From NCBI GenBank assembly GCA_020853775.1, contig JADYYH010000115.1:1-52307 (forward strand): a DNA stretch of 52,307 bases. The letters are read 5' to 3'. Below the pieces are notes generated by a model. The model made no database searches, was not told the origin of the DNA, and was given only the letters and a program-made list of their open reading frames with translations. Below, piece after piece: positions 26,905 through 36,562 of this stretch. Both the position numbers and the translations under genes were made by a program. Position 1 is the first letter of the stretch, and each line of letters starts with the position of its first letter. Origin of the DNA: Nitrospira sp. (GTDB taxonomy: Bacteria; Nitrospirota; Nitrospiria; Nitrospirales; Nitrospiraceae).

Positions 26905-27698
26905 TTGCGCGATCACACTGGGACAAATGCCAAGGGAACATTCAAGATTCTGTGGGCGCTCTCAAAGAACATACGTGTTCTGGCGCATCAGGCACAATAC
27001 AATCCAGAGCGGGTATACAAGCTGGCTCCCGTGATCGGGTGACATGTACTTGCGCGATGACTTCCGTGACGGGACCGATCTCAGCCCTTTGTTCGTGGAG
27101 AACGTCTATCGGGGCACACGTTTCGCTGATCCTTGCGATGTTCCGCATGTGGGGGCGAACTCGATCTATTGGTCCGATGGGTCCGGTCATATAACCCGGA
27201 GCCGCGCATTCACTGGTTCGAGCTGTTGCAATCGAATGCAGCCATGGTGCGTAGAAACTGTTCTACTGCGATCGTCAATCAGCTTGCCTTGGTCGGGATG
27301 CTGGGACGGTAGCCATCGGGGTTGATCCGCATGGTGTGATGGTGTCATCCATCGCGCAACCGTGATGCCTTAAGCCCATTGAAATCCAGGTCATGAAACT
27401 GGATACCTATGCGGATGAACATGGCGGCAAAGAAGTGGCACTCCTGAAAGCCGATACGGAGGGGATGGAAGTCGATGAATTGGACGGTGCCCTGAGCGTG
27501 CTGGCATGGACTCACCAAGTCGCATCGGAGACACATGGTGTGGCACGGCATAAGACTTCGTTGGAGCGCCTCAAGGATGCAAGGTTCCGGACTGAAGCCG
27601 AAGAACGAAAGGGATGGACGGGAATGATCTGGGCCTCACGACACGAATACGATGTTTTCGAGCAATGTGCCGCACACAATTCTTATGTGAAGGTCTGA
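26905..27698 (+). pseudogene. FkbM-family methyltransferase, broken by frameshifts
   Basis: Pieces of one FkbM-type SAM methyltransferase occur in order but in different frames. First comes a probable N-terminal part ending NPERVYKLAPVI (to ~27040). From 27044 comes YLRDDFRDGTDLS then FVENVYRG and DVPHVGAN, the SAM-site DVGAN block. NPEPRIHWFELLQSNAA follows near 27195, then GRDAGTVAIGVDPHG near 27292. An open 101-codon piece with KLDTYADEHG and ALLKADTEGMEVDEL (27393-27698) makes the C-terminus. At least two indels and a stop separate them. The gene would have methylated a sugar; it is almost certainly non-functional. Confidence 0.75.
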
Positions 27699-28156
27699 GA
27701 AGGAGCACAGGTATGTAAGGAGTATGACGCGCCATGTACCAACCGCACTCTGTCTCTGTCAGGAAATTCCAAGAATCGATCCGCTGCTGGCGGCGGCTGA
27801 CTGGGAAAATATCCTCCAGGGATAGGTGACGAGCAGCCGATGAGTATTTTTGTACACCCCCGTTACCGGAGCCTCGTGAATCCAAAGACACGTGTGATCA
27901 CCCCGATGACCTGTTGTGCCTTGGCCCGCAGCTGCAACTCGGTCCGGGTTTTGCGCTTCCGACCGGGTCCGCAGCGCGTTGATATAGATTCATGTAGTCC
28001 GGAGTCCTCGGAGCCACCCGGTGAATCACGGCCGTTTGTTCTTGGTAGACCTGATCTCCTTAGACCCGCTTCTCCCCCCTATGATGGAGCAAGGTGAAGA
28101 TTGTGTTACGTGATGTGCTCGAAATGGAATTCAGAGATTAACAGAGGAGATACAGC
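27699..28156. other. Gene-free spacer upstream of a sugar-nucleotide gene block
   Basis: 458 bases with no supported gene; small open frames have no motif. It ends with the strong ribosome-binding sequence GAGGAG shortly before ATG 28157. A promoter for the 28-46 kb block is likely in this spacer, but I cannot define its boxes. Confidence 0.4.
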
Positions 28157-29128
28157 ATGCGCGCCTTGATAACGGGTGGTGCAGGATTCGTCGGGTCACA
28201 CTTGGCCGAAGCGCTCTTGAATCAAAACGCCTTTGTCACGGTGATCGATGATCTGTCCACGGGTAGCATTACCAATATTCGTCATCTGAAAAACCGCTCG
28301 GGATTTTCATATGTCATCGATACGGTGATGGATCACTCTCTCCTGGCGGAATTGGTGGATGCGGCGGATGTCATCTATCACCTGGCTGCCGCGGTCGGTG
28401 TTCGTTTGATCGTAGAGAGTCCGGTCCGGACCATTGAAACCAACGTGTCCTGTACGGAAGCGGTGCTGACCCTGGCCGCCAAGAAGCAAAAAAAAGTGCT
28501 GATAGCCTCCACCAGCGAGGTGTACGGAAAATCGACAGCCATCCCATTTCGTGAGGACGGCGATTTGGTGATCGGAAACACGACCAGAGGCCGCTGGAGC
28601 TATGCGTGCTCGAAGACCCTGGACGAATTTCTAGGGTTGGCCTACTGGAAAGAAAAAAAGGTTCCAGTGGTTGTGTTTCGCCTGTTTAATACGGTCGGTC
28701 CTCGTCAAACCGGTCGCTATGGTATGGTGCTGCCCACCTTTGTGCAACAGGCTCTCAAAAATGAGCCCATCACCGTGTATGGGGATGGGCAGCAGTCACG
28801 GTGTTTCACGTGGGTCGGCGATGCCGTGCGAGCCATCATCGATTTATCTCTGAACCCTCTAGCGGTCGGCCAGGTCTTCAACATCGGAAGCGAGCAAGAA
28901 GTCACGATCATGGATCTGGCCAAGATGGTCAGGGATGTCGTCAGGAGTCCGTCGGAGATCACGTTGGTGCCCTACGATCAAGCCTACGAGGAGGGATTTG
29001 AAGATATGGGGAGGCGGGTGCCGGATCTCAGCAAGATCCGCAATCTGATCGGATATAAGCCTACCGTCGATTTGCCGAATATTGTCGCACAGGTGGTGGA
29101 ATACTACCGCCAGCAGACGCTCGGGTGA
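28157..29128 (+). CDS. Nucleotide-sugar epimerase/decarboxylase (extended SDR, GalE/UXS-like)
   Basis: A 323-aa protein with GGAGFVGSHLAEAL (NAD site), DDLSTGSITNI, YHLAAAVGVRLI, TSEVYGKS, and the catalytic segment SYACSK. RLFNTVGPRQTGRYGMVLP and YGDGQQSRCFTWVGD are hallmarks of the UDP-glucuronate decarboxylase/UDP-glucose 4-epimerase group. Whether it epimerises or decarboxylates cannot be settled by eye. A strong GAGGAG ribosome site precedes the ATG, and the gene opens a new block after the decayed patch. It supplies a precursor sugar in the cytoplasm. Confidence 0.86.
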   Translation: MRALITGGAGFVGSHLAEALLNQNAFVTVIDDLSTGSITNIRHLKNRSGFSYVIDTVMDHSLLAELVDAADVIYHLAAAVGVRLIVESPVRTIETNVSCTEAVLTLAAKKQKKVLIASTSEVYGKSTAIPFREDGDLVIGNTTRGRWSYACSKTLDEFLGLAYWKEKKVPVVVFRLFNTVGPRQTGRYGMVLPTFVQQALKNEPITVYGDGQQSRCFTWVGDAVRAIIDLSLNPLAVGQVFNIGSEQEVTIMDLAKMVRDVVRSPSEITLVPYDQAYEEGFEDMGRRVPDLSKIRNLIGYKPTVDLPNIVAQVVEYYRQQTLG

Positions 29129-29221
29129 GACGGACACACCTGAAAATGGTGCGGAGCGTGTTGATCTCTGTGAATGTCGCCTGAACAGACGAGGAACAGG
29201 CATGCATAGAAAAGCCGGTCA

Positions 29222-29824
29222 ATGACAACCCATACATATTTCGTACACGAATCGAGCTATATTGATCAGCCTTGTGACATTGGCGAGGGGACCAAGATCT
29301 GGCATTTCTCTCACGTCATGACCGGGGCAGTGATTGGGCGAGGATGCAATATCGGCCAGAATGTGCTGGTGTCCAGCGGGGTGCAGGTCGGAAACAACGT
29401 GAAAATTCAGAATAACGTCGCGCTCTATACCGGAGTCGCTCTGGAAGACGACGTGTTCTGCGGACCATCGTGCGTGTTTACCAATGTCATCAATCCTCGC
29501 AGTCACATTTCGAGGAAAAGCGAGTACCGAGCGACGGTGGTCAGGCGCGGGGCGACGATCGGGGCCAACGCCACTATCATCTGCGGCATCACCATCGGAC
29601 GCTATGCCTTTATCGGTGCCGGGTCTGTCGTGACTGATGATGTGCCGGACTATGCACTGGTTGTCGGCGTGCCGGGACGCATTCAAGGATGGATGTGCCA
29701 TTGTGGGGTCGCACTCTCATTCGGTGAAGCGGCTGTCTCTCTCTCGACGGCAACGTGTTCGTCGTGCGGGTGGCGATATCAAAAGGACCAGTCTCGGGTC
29801 GCCGAAGTTCATACAGATTCATAA
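29222..29824 (+). CDS. Hexapeptide-repeat N-acetyltransferase (WbpD/WlbB-like)
   Basis: A 200-aa left-handed beta-helix protein. It starts [27 protein letters not shown], close to acetyltransferases that make UDP-2,3-diacetamido-2,3-dideoxy-glucuronate from the 3-amino sugar. Isoleucine-patch repeats run from about 15 to 150. FTNVINPRS and [10 protein letters not shown] follow. The tail holds Cys-x-Cys and Cys-x-x-Cys pairs (CHCG, CSSC), suggesting a small zinc site. The companion 3-dehydrogenase- and 2-epimerase-like genes lie 15 kb downstream (44224, 45240), supporting this pathway assignment. No 3-aminotransferase is seen in the window. Confidence 0.82.
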   Translation: MTTHTYFVHESSYIDQPCDIGEGTKIWHFSHVMTGAVIGRGCNIGQNVLVSSGVQVGNNVKIQNNVALYTGVALEDDVFCGPSCVFTNVINPRSHISRKSEYRATVVRRGATIGANATIICGITIGRYAFIGAGSVVTDDVPDYALVVGVPGRIQGWMCHCGVALSFGEAAVSLSTATCSSCGWRYQKDQSRVAEVHTDS

Positions 29825-29976
29825 TCCCGTCTTGCTCCGTGTTAGCAGGCGCTCGGGGTACGGGCATCTGTGATGCCCGTCCGGAGGTCCTGCGTCAAAT
29901 CTGGATCGCCCTTCAGGTGGACATTGTTGCGATGGCGAGCGCCGTGATCAGGGTTTCGAGAGAAACGCAGTAGGCA

Positions 29977-32508
29977 ATGTTGCGCCCAATTTCCATCGGC
30001 ATCGATCCCGCTCTCGAGGAGTGGGGAGAAGAAATCAAGTACACCGTGCGCACGTTGATGCGAGTGGCCGGATTTCCTGTGTCATTCGAATGGGCAAAGG
30101 CCGCTAAGCCTGTCGATCTGTATTATGGGCATCAAAAAGACGTGCGTGCGGAAGTCCGCATTCCGGCTTGCGGGCGCCCCTTTGCCTCTCTGCGGTATGT
30201 CGACCCGGAGGTCGTCTACGAGTCGGAAGGTATTCCAATTCTCGGTTTTAACGGCAGCAAAGCGGATCCTGTTCGCCGGATCGGGACGCGAGTGGAGTTT
30301 CCGCAGGATATCGTCTTCGCTTCCTATTGGTTTCTCAGTGGCGCCCGGGAGACGGCTTGTCCATGGGATCGATGGGGGAATGTGGATGCGAGCTGTACGG
30401 CGTTGATTCAAAAAGAACTCCTCAACAAACCAATCGTGTCCATATATGGGGCTTTTCTTGGGCGATTGTGGAACGAACGAGGGTTCAGCCCACGGCGGTT
30501 TGCACTCTCCGCGAGCTTCGTGCTCTCCCATGATGTGGATTATCCGCAAATCCTTCGTTGGGTCGAGTGCCTGCGTCTCATCCGCCAGCGCGGCCTGCAG
30601 GGCGGGCGCTCCATCAAAAACATTTGGAACGGCACCAGCCATTTCTGGGGTTTTCACGACTGGATCCAGTTTGAACAATCGATTGGGATGAAAGCGGCGT
30701 TTTATTTTATGGTCCGACGCGGCTCGCTGTTGCACTATGCTCTGGGTAATCCCGATGCATTTTATGATGTCCGCACGCCGCCGTTCCAGAATCTCTTTGC
30801 CGTTCTACGGGATGCTGGATACGAGATCGGCTTGCACACCTCTTTTCTAGCCTACCACGGCAAGGACATGATCAAGAAGGAAAAGGAGGATCTTCAGGAA
30901 GCTGCACAGGTTCAGGTCTTGGGCAATCGACACCATTTCTGGCACCTCGATCCCGCAGCACCGCATCAAACGCTGCGTATGCATGAGGGGACGTTCCTCT
31001 ATGATTCATCACTGGCGTTTGACTTTTATCCGGGGTATCGAAGAGGGATCTGCCACCCATTCCGTCCCTTCGATCCGGAACTTCGTCGTGAGTTACAAGT
31101 CCTGCAGCTGCCACCCGCTTGGATGGACAATCATTTCGATCAGCGACTGCGAGTGAACGGGATTCACGATGCGGACCGATACGCCAAGAGTTTGTTGGAT
31201 GTCGCAGCGGCCACGGGTGGAGTGGTTGTGCTGGATTATCATGCCCGAGGCATGAACGAAGACATGTATCCCAAGTGGGGACATTGGCTGGAAGCATGGG
31301 CCCGCAAACACGTCGATTCGTCATGGCGAAAGCCGCTGCCCCAGCAGGTGGCCAAGGAATGGGAAAAATATGAGCGGGACCTCGACACCTATTCCGACGA
31401 CCACGCAGCCTGCGATCTTCCAATTCAAATCGATGTGCAGGCGGACTTATCGGTGGGGCTGCTTGAGCCACATGAGCTTGGCGACTGGGACGCATTTGTG
31501 GCGGCCCATTCAGCCGGCACGATCTATCACACCAGTGCGTGGCAGCAGGTGACCCAGCAGGGACTGGGGCACCGGCCCTATTACCTTTGTGTGCGAGGTG
31601 ATGGGGGCGAAATCGTCGCGGTTCTTCCGCTGTTCCTCGTCAAGGGAATCTTTGGACGTCGACTGGTCTCGGTGCCAATGCGCGATCGTGGGGGAATCCT
31701 CTCAATGAATCCGCGCGCAAGCGCCACAATCATTGCATATCTGTCGAAATTGTCCCGCGACCTGAAATGTCATTATGTCGAGTTGCGGTCGTTCCATGAA
31801 CCTGACATCAAGATGATGCATGAACATGGGTTCGTCACCCGTCGCCAGTGGATCACGACGCGTATTGATCTTTCGCCTGGAGTCGAAGCTCTCTGGAAGG
31901 CGCTCGACCGTGATTTTGTTCGGTGGTCGATTAAGAAGGCTGCCAAAGAAGGCGTCACCTTTGAATTTGATAATACCGTAGAAGGTATGGACACGTTCTA
32001 TCGCTTGTTTGTGCAGGCCCGCTCCTCGATGGGTATTCCACCTTTCCCTCGTGCCTTGTTTTTCGAGATCCATGCGCATCTGGTCCGGGAAGGGAAGGCC
32101 TGCCTGGCCTTGGTCAGGAAAGATGGCATCCCCATCAACGCGATGATCAGTCTGTTTTCGAGGGAGTCCTTCATACCGGCCTATGCCGCCCCGCAAAACC
32201 TGTGGCGTAAGTGCTACCCGAGCGAAGTCATGTTTTGGCGCACGATTGAATGGGCAGTGCAACAAGGATTCCGCTATTACGATTTTGGCGCGGATTCACC
32301 ACGACAGACGGGGCTGTTGCGATTCAAGCAAAAGTGGGGCGGCATTCAGCACCCCATGTACTCTGTCTCCCGCACCTATCACGGAAGAACCCTCCCGGAT
32401 TTTGATAGCAGCGGGCCTGCGTTCGCGTTGATGCGGTCGGCTTGGAAACGATTGCCTGCATCCCTCTCGCAATCCATGGGCGGATGGATTACCAAGCAGA
32501 TGAGCTGA
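29977..32508 (+). CDS. Fusion: polysaccharide deacetylase-like domain plus FemAB/GNAT peptidoglycan-bridge-type domain
   Basis: An 843-aa, two-domain protein. Residues ~1-470 are a long deacetylase-like region: an N-terminal extension, LSHDVDYP (Asp186, Asp188) as metal-site strand, AAFYFMVRRG, EIGLHTSFLAY and LDYHARGMNE. Residues ~495-843 are a FemAB/GNAT-like acyltransferase: DWDAFVAAHSAGTIYHTSAWQ, then DFGADSPRQTGLLRFKQKWGG near the C-terminus. FemAB-like enzymes transfer amino acids from aminoacyl-tRNA or acyl groups to amines. A deacetylase that exposes an amine next to a domain that could cap it is an attractive pairing, but only inferred. No signal peptide is visible. The next gene's ATG is two bases past the stop. 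Confidence 0.8.
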   Translation: MLRPISIGIDPALEEWGEEIKYTVRTLMRVAGFPVSFEWAKAAKPVDLYYGHQKDVRAEVRIPACGRPFASLRYVDPEVVYESEGIPILGFNGSKADPVRRIGTRVEFPQDIVFASYWFLSGARETACPWDRWGNVDASCTALIQKELLNKPIVSIYGAFLGRLWNERGFSPRRFALSASFVLSHDVDYPQILRWVECLRLIRQRGLQGGRSIKNIWNGTSHFWGFHDWIQFEQSIGMKAAFYFMVRRGSLLHYALGNPDAFYDVRTPPFQNLFAVLRDAGYEIGLHTSFLAYHGKDMIKKEKEDLQEAAQVQVLGNRHHFWHLDPAAPHQTLRMHEGTFLYDSSLAFDFYPGYRRGICHPFRPFDPELRRELQVLQLPPAWMDNHFDQRLRVNGIHDADRYAKSLLDVAAATGGVVVLDYHARGMNEDMYPKWGHWLEAWARKHVDSSWRKPLPQQVAKEWEKYERDLDTYSDDHAACDLPIQIDVQADLSVGLLEPHELGDWDAFVAAHSAGTIYHTSAWQQVTQQGLGHRPYYLCVRGDGGEIVAVLPLFLVKGIFGRRLVSVPMRDRGGILSMNPRASATIIAYLSKLSRDLKCHYVELRSFHEPDIKMMHEHGFVTRRQWITTRIDLSPGVEALWKALDRDFVRWSIKKAAKEGVTFEFDNTVEGMDTFYRLFVQARSSMGIPPFPRALFFEIHAHLVREGKACLALVRKDGIPINAMISLFSRESFIPAYAAPQNLWRKCYPSEVMFWRTIEWAVQQGFRYYDFGADSPRQTGLLRFKQKWGGIQHPMYSVSRTYHGRTLPDFDSSGPAFALMRSAWKRLPASLSQSMGGWITKQMS

Positions 32509-32510
32509 TC

Positions 32511-33284
32511 ATGACCGGTGACGCGGCGAGAAGGGCGCGGGTGCTTTTCTTGGGCAACGATTACAACCCGATCAGCATCGCCTGTCTAAACGTGTTGGCG
32601 GCAGATAACCGGATTGAAGTCATTGTGGGAATCTTTCGTCCAACCCATCGTGGCATATTGCCTGTATTGCGAAAAGCTTGGCTGCAGCATGGAGGGAGAT
32701 TTGTTGCCAGGCGAGGATGTGATTTGTTACGTTCCTGGGCGCGAATTCGGTTGCGCAAGGCTCGCATTGTATTGTCGGGGTATCGCTCAATGCAGGAATT
32801 GGTCCTTGCCAAACGGCTACAACGGTTTGAATTTGCAAATATTAATGCTGCAGAATCCGTTCACCGGCTCCGCTCCTTAGGTCCTCATATCATCGCGGTC
32901 GCGGCCTTTAGCCAAATATTAAAGGCCCCGGTCATTGCCGCTGCCTCCCTCGCCTGCATCAACGTGCATCCCTCCTTGTTACCTAAACACCGAGGTCCGA
33001 ATCCTTTTTACTGGGTGGTGCGGAATCAGGAATCGTACACCGGCGTGACCGTCCATCATATCGACGCGGGAATCGATTCCGGTGACATCATTCTTCAGGA
33101 GCAGATCTCACTCGAGTCTGGAGTGACAGAGCATTTGTTGCGTGATCGTTCGAAACAGGTGGCCGCCCGGCTGCTTCACGACGCGGTTCGTCTGGTGCAG
33201 CATGAGGACAGTCCGCGGAGCAAACAGGATGAGACGGAGGCGACCTATGATCCATTGCCGCCAAGAGGGGGATCCGCCCTGTGA
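32511..33284 (+). CDS. Formyltransferase-family protein (sugar N-formyltransferase-like)
   Basis: About 257 aa. The fold starts RVLFLGNDYNPISIACLNVL. The catalytic core reads INVHPSLLPKHRGPNPFYW (Asn151, His153) and HHIDAGIDSGDI (catalytic Asp region), the N-H-D triad of 10-formyl-THF-dependent formyltransferases. It is much shorter than Met-tRNA formyltransferase and sits in a sugar locus, so N-formylation of an amino sugar is likely (inference). ATG 32511 follows the previous stop by two bases; an in-frame start at 32442 would overlap the upstream gene. The end overlaps the next gene's GTG (GTGA). Confidence 0.8.
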   Translation: MTGDAARRARVLFLGNDYNPISIACLNVLAADNRIEVIVGIFRPTHRGILPVLRKAWLQHGGRFVARRGCDLLRSWARIRLRKARIVLSGYRSMQELVLAKRLQRFEFANINAAESVHRLRSLGPHIIAVAAFSQILKAPVIAAASLACINVHPSLLPKHRGPNPFYWVVRNQESYTGVTVHHIDAGIDSGDIILQEQISLESGVTEHLLRDRSKQVAARLLHDAVRLVQHEDSPRSKQDETEATYDPLPPRGGSAL

Positions 33285-35038
33285 ATAGAGGTCGGGAATG
33301 CCCTTTGGTCGATCCGGTACGTGCCGCCGTCTACGTCCCTCCGGTGCTCCGACAGATTCCTCGCCTTCTGGGCTGCCTGGATCGCGAACCGAATTCAGTG
33401 AGTTTCGGCTGCTTTGATCGATCCCACTGGGCGTGGAAGTTTCATGACTTTCCACTTACCATGTTGCAAATCAATGTGTATCCACTGGCGTTGTTGTGGC
33501 GTGTGCCCTTTCCAGGCAATCCCTATTATCAGAATGCACAAGTTTTTGGTTGGATCGTGGGGGCGCTCGCCTCTACATGCAGGCGTCAACGACGGAATGG
33601 CGCCTATGATTCTGTCGGACCGTTCACTCAGGACCATGGCGTGACACTAGCCATGGTGTTCGGGCTGGCGGAGACCTTGAGGCTGATCGAATCAGAAGTC
33701 TCATCACCCCTCAGGGAACACATCATTCGTGCCATACGGCTAGGCTGCGAGTTTGCGCTTCATAGCCGCGAAGACTATGCCGTTATTACCAACCATCAGG
33801 CTCTATTTGCTGCAGCGTACCTTGGCGCAGCCGATCTTCTAGGTGAAGACCGTTGGCGCGGCGAGGCCAACAGGGTATTGGACCGCATTTTTGCCTCACA
33901 ATCGTCCGAGGGCTGGTACCGTGAGTATGGTGGCCCCGACCCAGGCTATGAATCTCTGGGGATTTTTTATCTGGCGCTCTGTTGGCGACGAACGGGCTCC
34001 GAGCGGTTGTTGGAATCTCTGCAGCGGAGTATCGCATTTTATGCGCACTTCATCCATCCCGACGGGAGTGTCGGCGGCGTCTATGGAAGTCGTCACACGG
34101 CACTCTATTTCCCGGCGGGTTTTGAAATGCTCTCGGGCCCGGTTCCCCTGGCGGGTTCGATCGCGCGGTTTATGCGTCAACGGCTCGTGCACGGCAATGT
34201 TCTGACTCCAGATGGCTCGGATATGGAAAATATTGCTCCCTTGCTCTACGCCTATCTTGAGGCATGCCTTGGAGTGCCAATTCCGGCCGAAGACGGTCCC
34301 TCGCTTCCCAACGAGTCGCTTGCGGGTGTGCATCACTTTCCACAGAGCGGACTTGTGGCGGTTGGTTCGCCCTCCTACTACGCGGTCGTGAATGCGGCAA
34401 AGGGAGGGGTATGCCGGATTTTCTCAAAGGCACCCGCCGCCGTCTCCTACGAGGATGCCGGATATTGCGTGCGCAGCGAGAACAAACTGTTGACGTCCCA
34501 GCTCATAGGTGTGGGCAGTAAAGCCGAATCAGGGGACCCCAATGTCGTGTGTTGTGAGACCGATTTTGCGGAAGCCCGTCAAGAGCTGTTGACACCTGTG
34601 AGATTGATCCTTCTGAGACTATTAAACTTGACACTATTCCGAAGCATCACGATCGGCGCATGGTTACGTCGTAAAATTCTCGCCCAATTAATTCTGAAGG
34701 AGCGTGTCGTCCCGATGCGGCTTCGTCGTCGTTTTGAATTCACGGATGACTCCGTGTGCGTAACCGACAGCCTGAAGAATGTGGGCGGATTGCCGATTGA
34801 ATCGTTGGAGCTCGCAAGATCATTTACGGGAATTCACATGGGATCAGCAAAGTATTTTCATGCTGCTGAAATATTGACCACCGTGAAGTTCGATTGCTCA
34901 GAATTGCTCCACGAACTCATGCAGCACGGAGAGGGAACAATCGTGTGCACGATCCGATTTCCGACTGGATTCCCGCCGGAGCTGGCGGCTTCCGGATGCG
35001 GGAAGGAGAAGCCATTTCCTGCAAGGAGCGAGTCATGA
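33281..35038 (+). CDS. Alpha/alpha-toroid protein, heparinase II/III-like (function unknown)
   Basis: A 585-aa soluble protein starting at GTG 33281. Residues ~100-330 look like an alpha/alpha-toroid: repeated helices with GPFTQDHGVTLAMVFGLAE, ITNHQALFAAAYLGAADLL, GWYREYGGPDPGYESLGIFYLALC and GSVGGVYGSRHT. This resembles polysaccharide lyases or C5-epimerases of the heparinase II/III type. Residues ~345-585 are beta-rich, as in the C-terminal sheet domain of those enzymes. No signal peptide is visible, which is odd for a lyase. An intracellular epimerase or lipid-linked glycan enzyme is possible. Confidence in the fold is moderate, in the activity low. Confidence 0.6.
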   Translation: MNRGRECPLVDPVRAAVYVPPVLRQIPRLLGCLDREPNSVSFGCFDRSHWAWKFHDFPLTMLQINVYPLALLWRVPFPGNPYYQNAQVFGWIVGALASTCRRQRRNGAYDSVGPFTQDHGVTLAMVFGLAETLRLIESEVSSPLREHIIRAIRLGCEFALHSREDYAVITNHQALFAAAYLGAADLLGEDRWRGEANRVLDRIFASQSSEGWYREYGGPDPGYESLGIFYLALCWRRTGSERLLESLQRSIAFYAHFIHPDGSVGGVYGSRHTALYFPAGFEMLSGPVPLAGSIARFMRQRLVHGNVLTPDGSDMENIAPLLYAYLEACLGVPIPAEDGPSLPNESLAGVHHFPQSGLVAVGSPSYYAVVNAAKGGVCRIFSKAPAAVSYEDAGYCVRSENKLLTSQLIGVGSKAESGDPNVVCCETDFAEARQELLTPVRLILLRLLNLTLFRSITIGAWLRRKILAQLILKERVVPMRLRRRFEFTDDSVCVTDSLKNVGGLPIESLELARSFTGIHMGSAKYFHAAEILTTVKFDCSELLHELMQHGEGTIVCTIRFPTGFPPELAASGCGKEKPFPARSES

Positions 35039-35898
35039 TTCACATCGTCCTTCCTGCCTATAACGAAGAAGCCGCTCTTCGCCCCTTGCTGGCAAAGATC
35101 GACAAAACGATGAATGAACAAGGATGGCCTTATCGGGTCGTCATCGTAAACGACGGCAGCCAGGATCGGACCGGAGAGATTCTCGAGGAATTGCGAACCA
35201 GATACCCCATGCACGTCATAGGTCATCGGTACAATCGCGGATTGGGCGAGACCATCCGCGACGGATTCGAGTACGTTGGCGATGTGGCGGCGCCGGATGA
35301 CATTTTGGTCCGAATGGACTGCGATGATACACATGAACCGAAGCACATCGCGGAAATGGTAAAAAAACTTAATGAGGGCTATGAGGTGGTGACGACCTCT
35401 CGCTACGCGCCAGGCGGTGGGCAGACTGGGCTGGATTGGTATCGCCGAACGATTAGCCGCTGCGCAAATCTTCTCTTCAAGTTCGTTTTTCCTGTTCCCG
35501 GTCTCAAGGAATACACCTGTGGGTATCGAGCGTATCGTGTCGGAATTCTTCAAGATGCGCTCCATATTTTTGGGAATAAATTCATCGATTTGAAGGGGCT
35601 TGGCTTTACAGGGACTCTCGAGAAACTCATTAAATTTCGTATGCTGGGCGCGCGCATCGGCGAAGTGCCGTTTGTGCTTCGGTATGAACAGAAGTTGAGC
35701 ACGAGCAAGGTCGTGACCAGCATCACCACATTGGGATGCTTTATTTTGATTATTAAGCACTGCCGGAATTGGGGTGGGAACGAAGGAGTGCGGTGGGCAC
35801 GGTTGATCAAGGAACGTCAACAACGAGTGGCTGCATCGAAGAGCCATGCTGTGCCGGGTGATGAGGCTTCTCCGATTCATCCGTCTGCGGATGGATGA
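35035..35898 (+). CDS. GT2 glycosyltransferase (DPM1-like, soluble)
   Basis: A 287-aa protein: IHIVLPAYNEEAALRPLL, VVIVNDGSQDRTGEIL, HRYNRGLGETIRDGF and the metal motif RMDCDDTHEP. YTCGYRAYR follows mid-protein, with a single weak hydrophobic stretch near 235-250. It resembles dolichyl/polyprenyl-phosphate sugar synthases lacking the two TM helices. The ATG overlaps the upstream TGA (ATGA 35035). GCAAGGAG (35021-35028) is a suitable ribosome site. Confidence 0.85.
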   Translation: MIHIVLPAYNEEAALRPLLAKIDKTMNEQGWPYRVVIVNDGSQDRTGEILEELRTRYPMHVIGHRYNRGLGETIRDGFEYVGDVAAPDDILVRMDCDDTHEPKHIAEMVKKLNEGYEVVTTSRYAPGGGQTGLDWYRRTISRCANLLFKFVFPVPGLKEYTCGYRAYRVGILQDALHIFGNKFIDLKGLGFTGTLEKLIKFRMLGARIGEVPFVLRYEQKLSTSKVVTSITTLGCFILIIKHCRNWGGNEGVRWARLIKERQQRVAASKSHAVPGDEASPIHPSADG

Positions 35899-36562
35899 AC
35901 GGATGCCGCCGAAACCCACTCTTGAGGAGATCCGCCGATTCTGGAACAAGAACCCCATCTATTTGGGTGAGGCGCGCGCCGATCTTGGCACCAGGGACTT
36001 TTTTGAGGAGCATGCGGCCATGACGTTCCATGAATTCTCGGGGGAGATTCCGTCGATCTACTCGCGAGGTGTTCGCGCGGGAACCCGGGTGCTGGATATC
36101 GGATGCGGCATTGGGTTTTGGGTGGACCACTTCAATCGCCTGGGGGCTCACGTTACCGCCTGTGATGTAGCCGAGAGCGCAGTTGAGTTGACTCGCCTAC
36201 GCTGCCGTCTGTTCGGCCTGCACGCTGATGTACGATTAGGAAATGCGGAGGAGCTGCCGTATCCCGACGAATGCTTCGACCATGTCAACTGTCAGGGCGT
36301 GATACACCATACCCCGGACACGATCCGCTGTATCCAAGAAATGCATCGCGTGTTAAAGCCGAACGGCACGGCCTGTTTTTCTGTCTACTTTAAGACCGTC
36401 TACTTACGGAGTTCTTTGCTGTATCGGACGATCGCCTTTCTGGCACGGTCCTGGGTGTACTTGGAAGGGCGCGGCCGGGAATCCATGTTGTGGGCAACAC
36501 GGCCGGATGAATTAGTCAGATTGTATGACGGAATAGAGAACCCCCCTCGGGAAAGCCTATAG
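35891..36562 (+). CDS. SAM-dependent methyltransferase, 3' end out of frame
   Basis: The readable frame gives 223 aa: FWNKNPIYLGEARADLGTRDFF, SAM motif RVLDIGCGIGFWVDHF, LPYPDECFDHVNCQGVIHHTPD and EMHRVLKPNGTACFSVY. It stops at 36562 shortly after YDGIENP. The family usually continues for ~60 residues, and the missing tail is found intact in the -1/+2 frame after a run of six C (36541-36546), giving ~288 aa in total. ATG 35891 overlaps the previous gene's end; ATG 35903 is an alternative. It is probably a sugar or lipid methyltransferase. Confidence 0.8.
   Translation: MDERMPPKPTLEEIRRFWNKNPIYLGEARADLGTRDFFEEHAAMTFHEFSGEIPSIYSRGVRAGTRVLDIGCGIGFWVDHFNRLGAHVTACDVAESAVELTRLRCRLFGLHADVRLGNAEELPYPDECFDHVNCQGVIHHTPDTIRCIQEMHRVLKPNGTACFSVYFKTVYLRSSLLYRTIAFLARSWVYLEGRGRESMLWATRPDELVRLYDGIENPPRESL

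Noticed and set aside
34858..35958. 366-codon open frame on the - strand
   Set aside because: It is fully antisense to a well-recognised GT2 gene (35035-35898), and its translation is Arg/His/Ser-rich with no motif.
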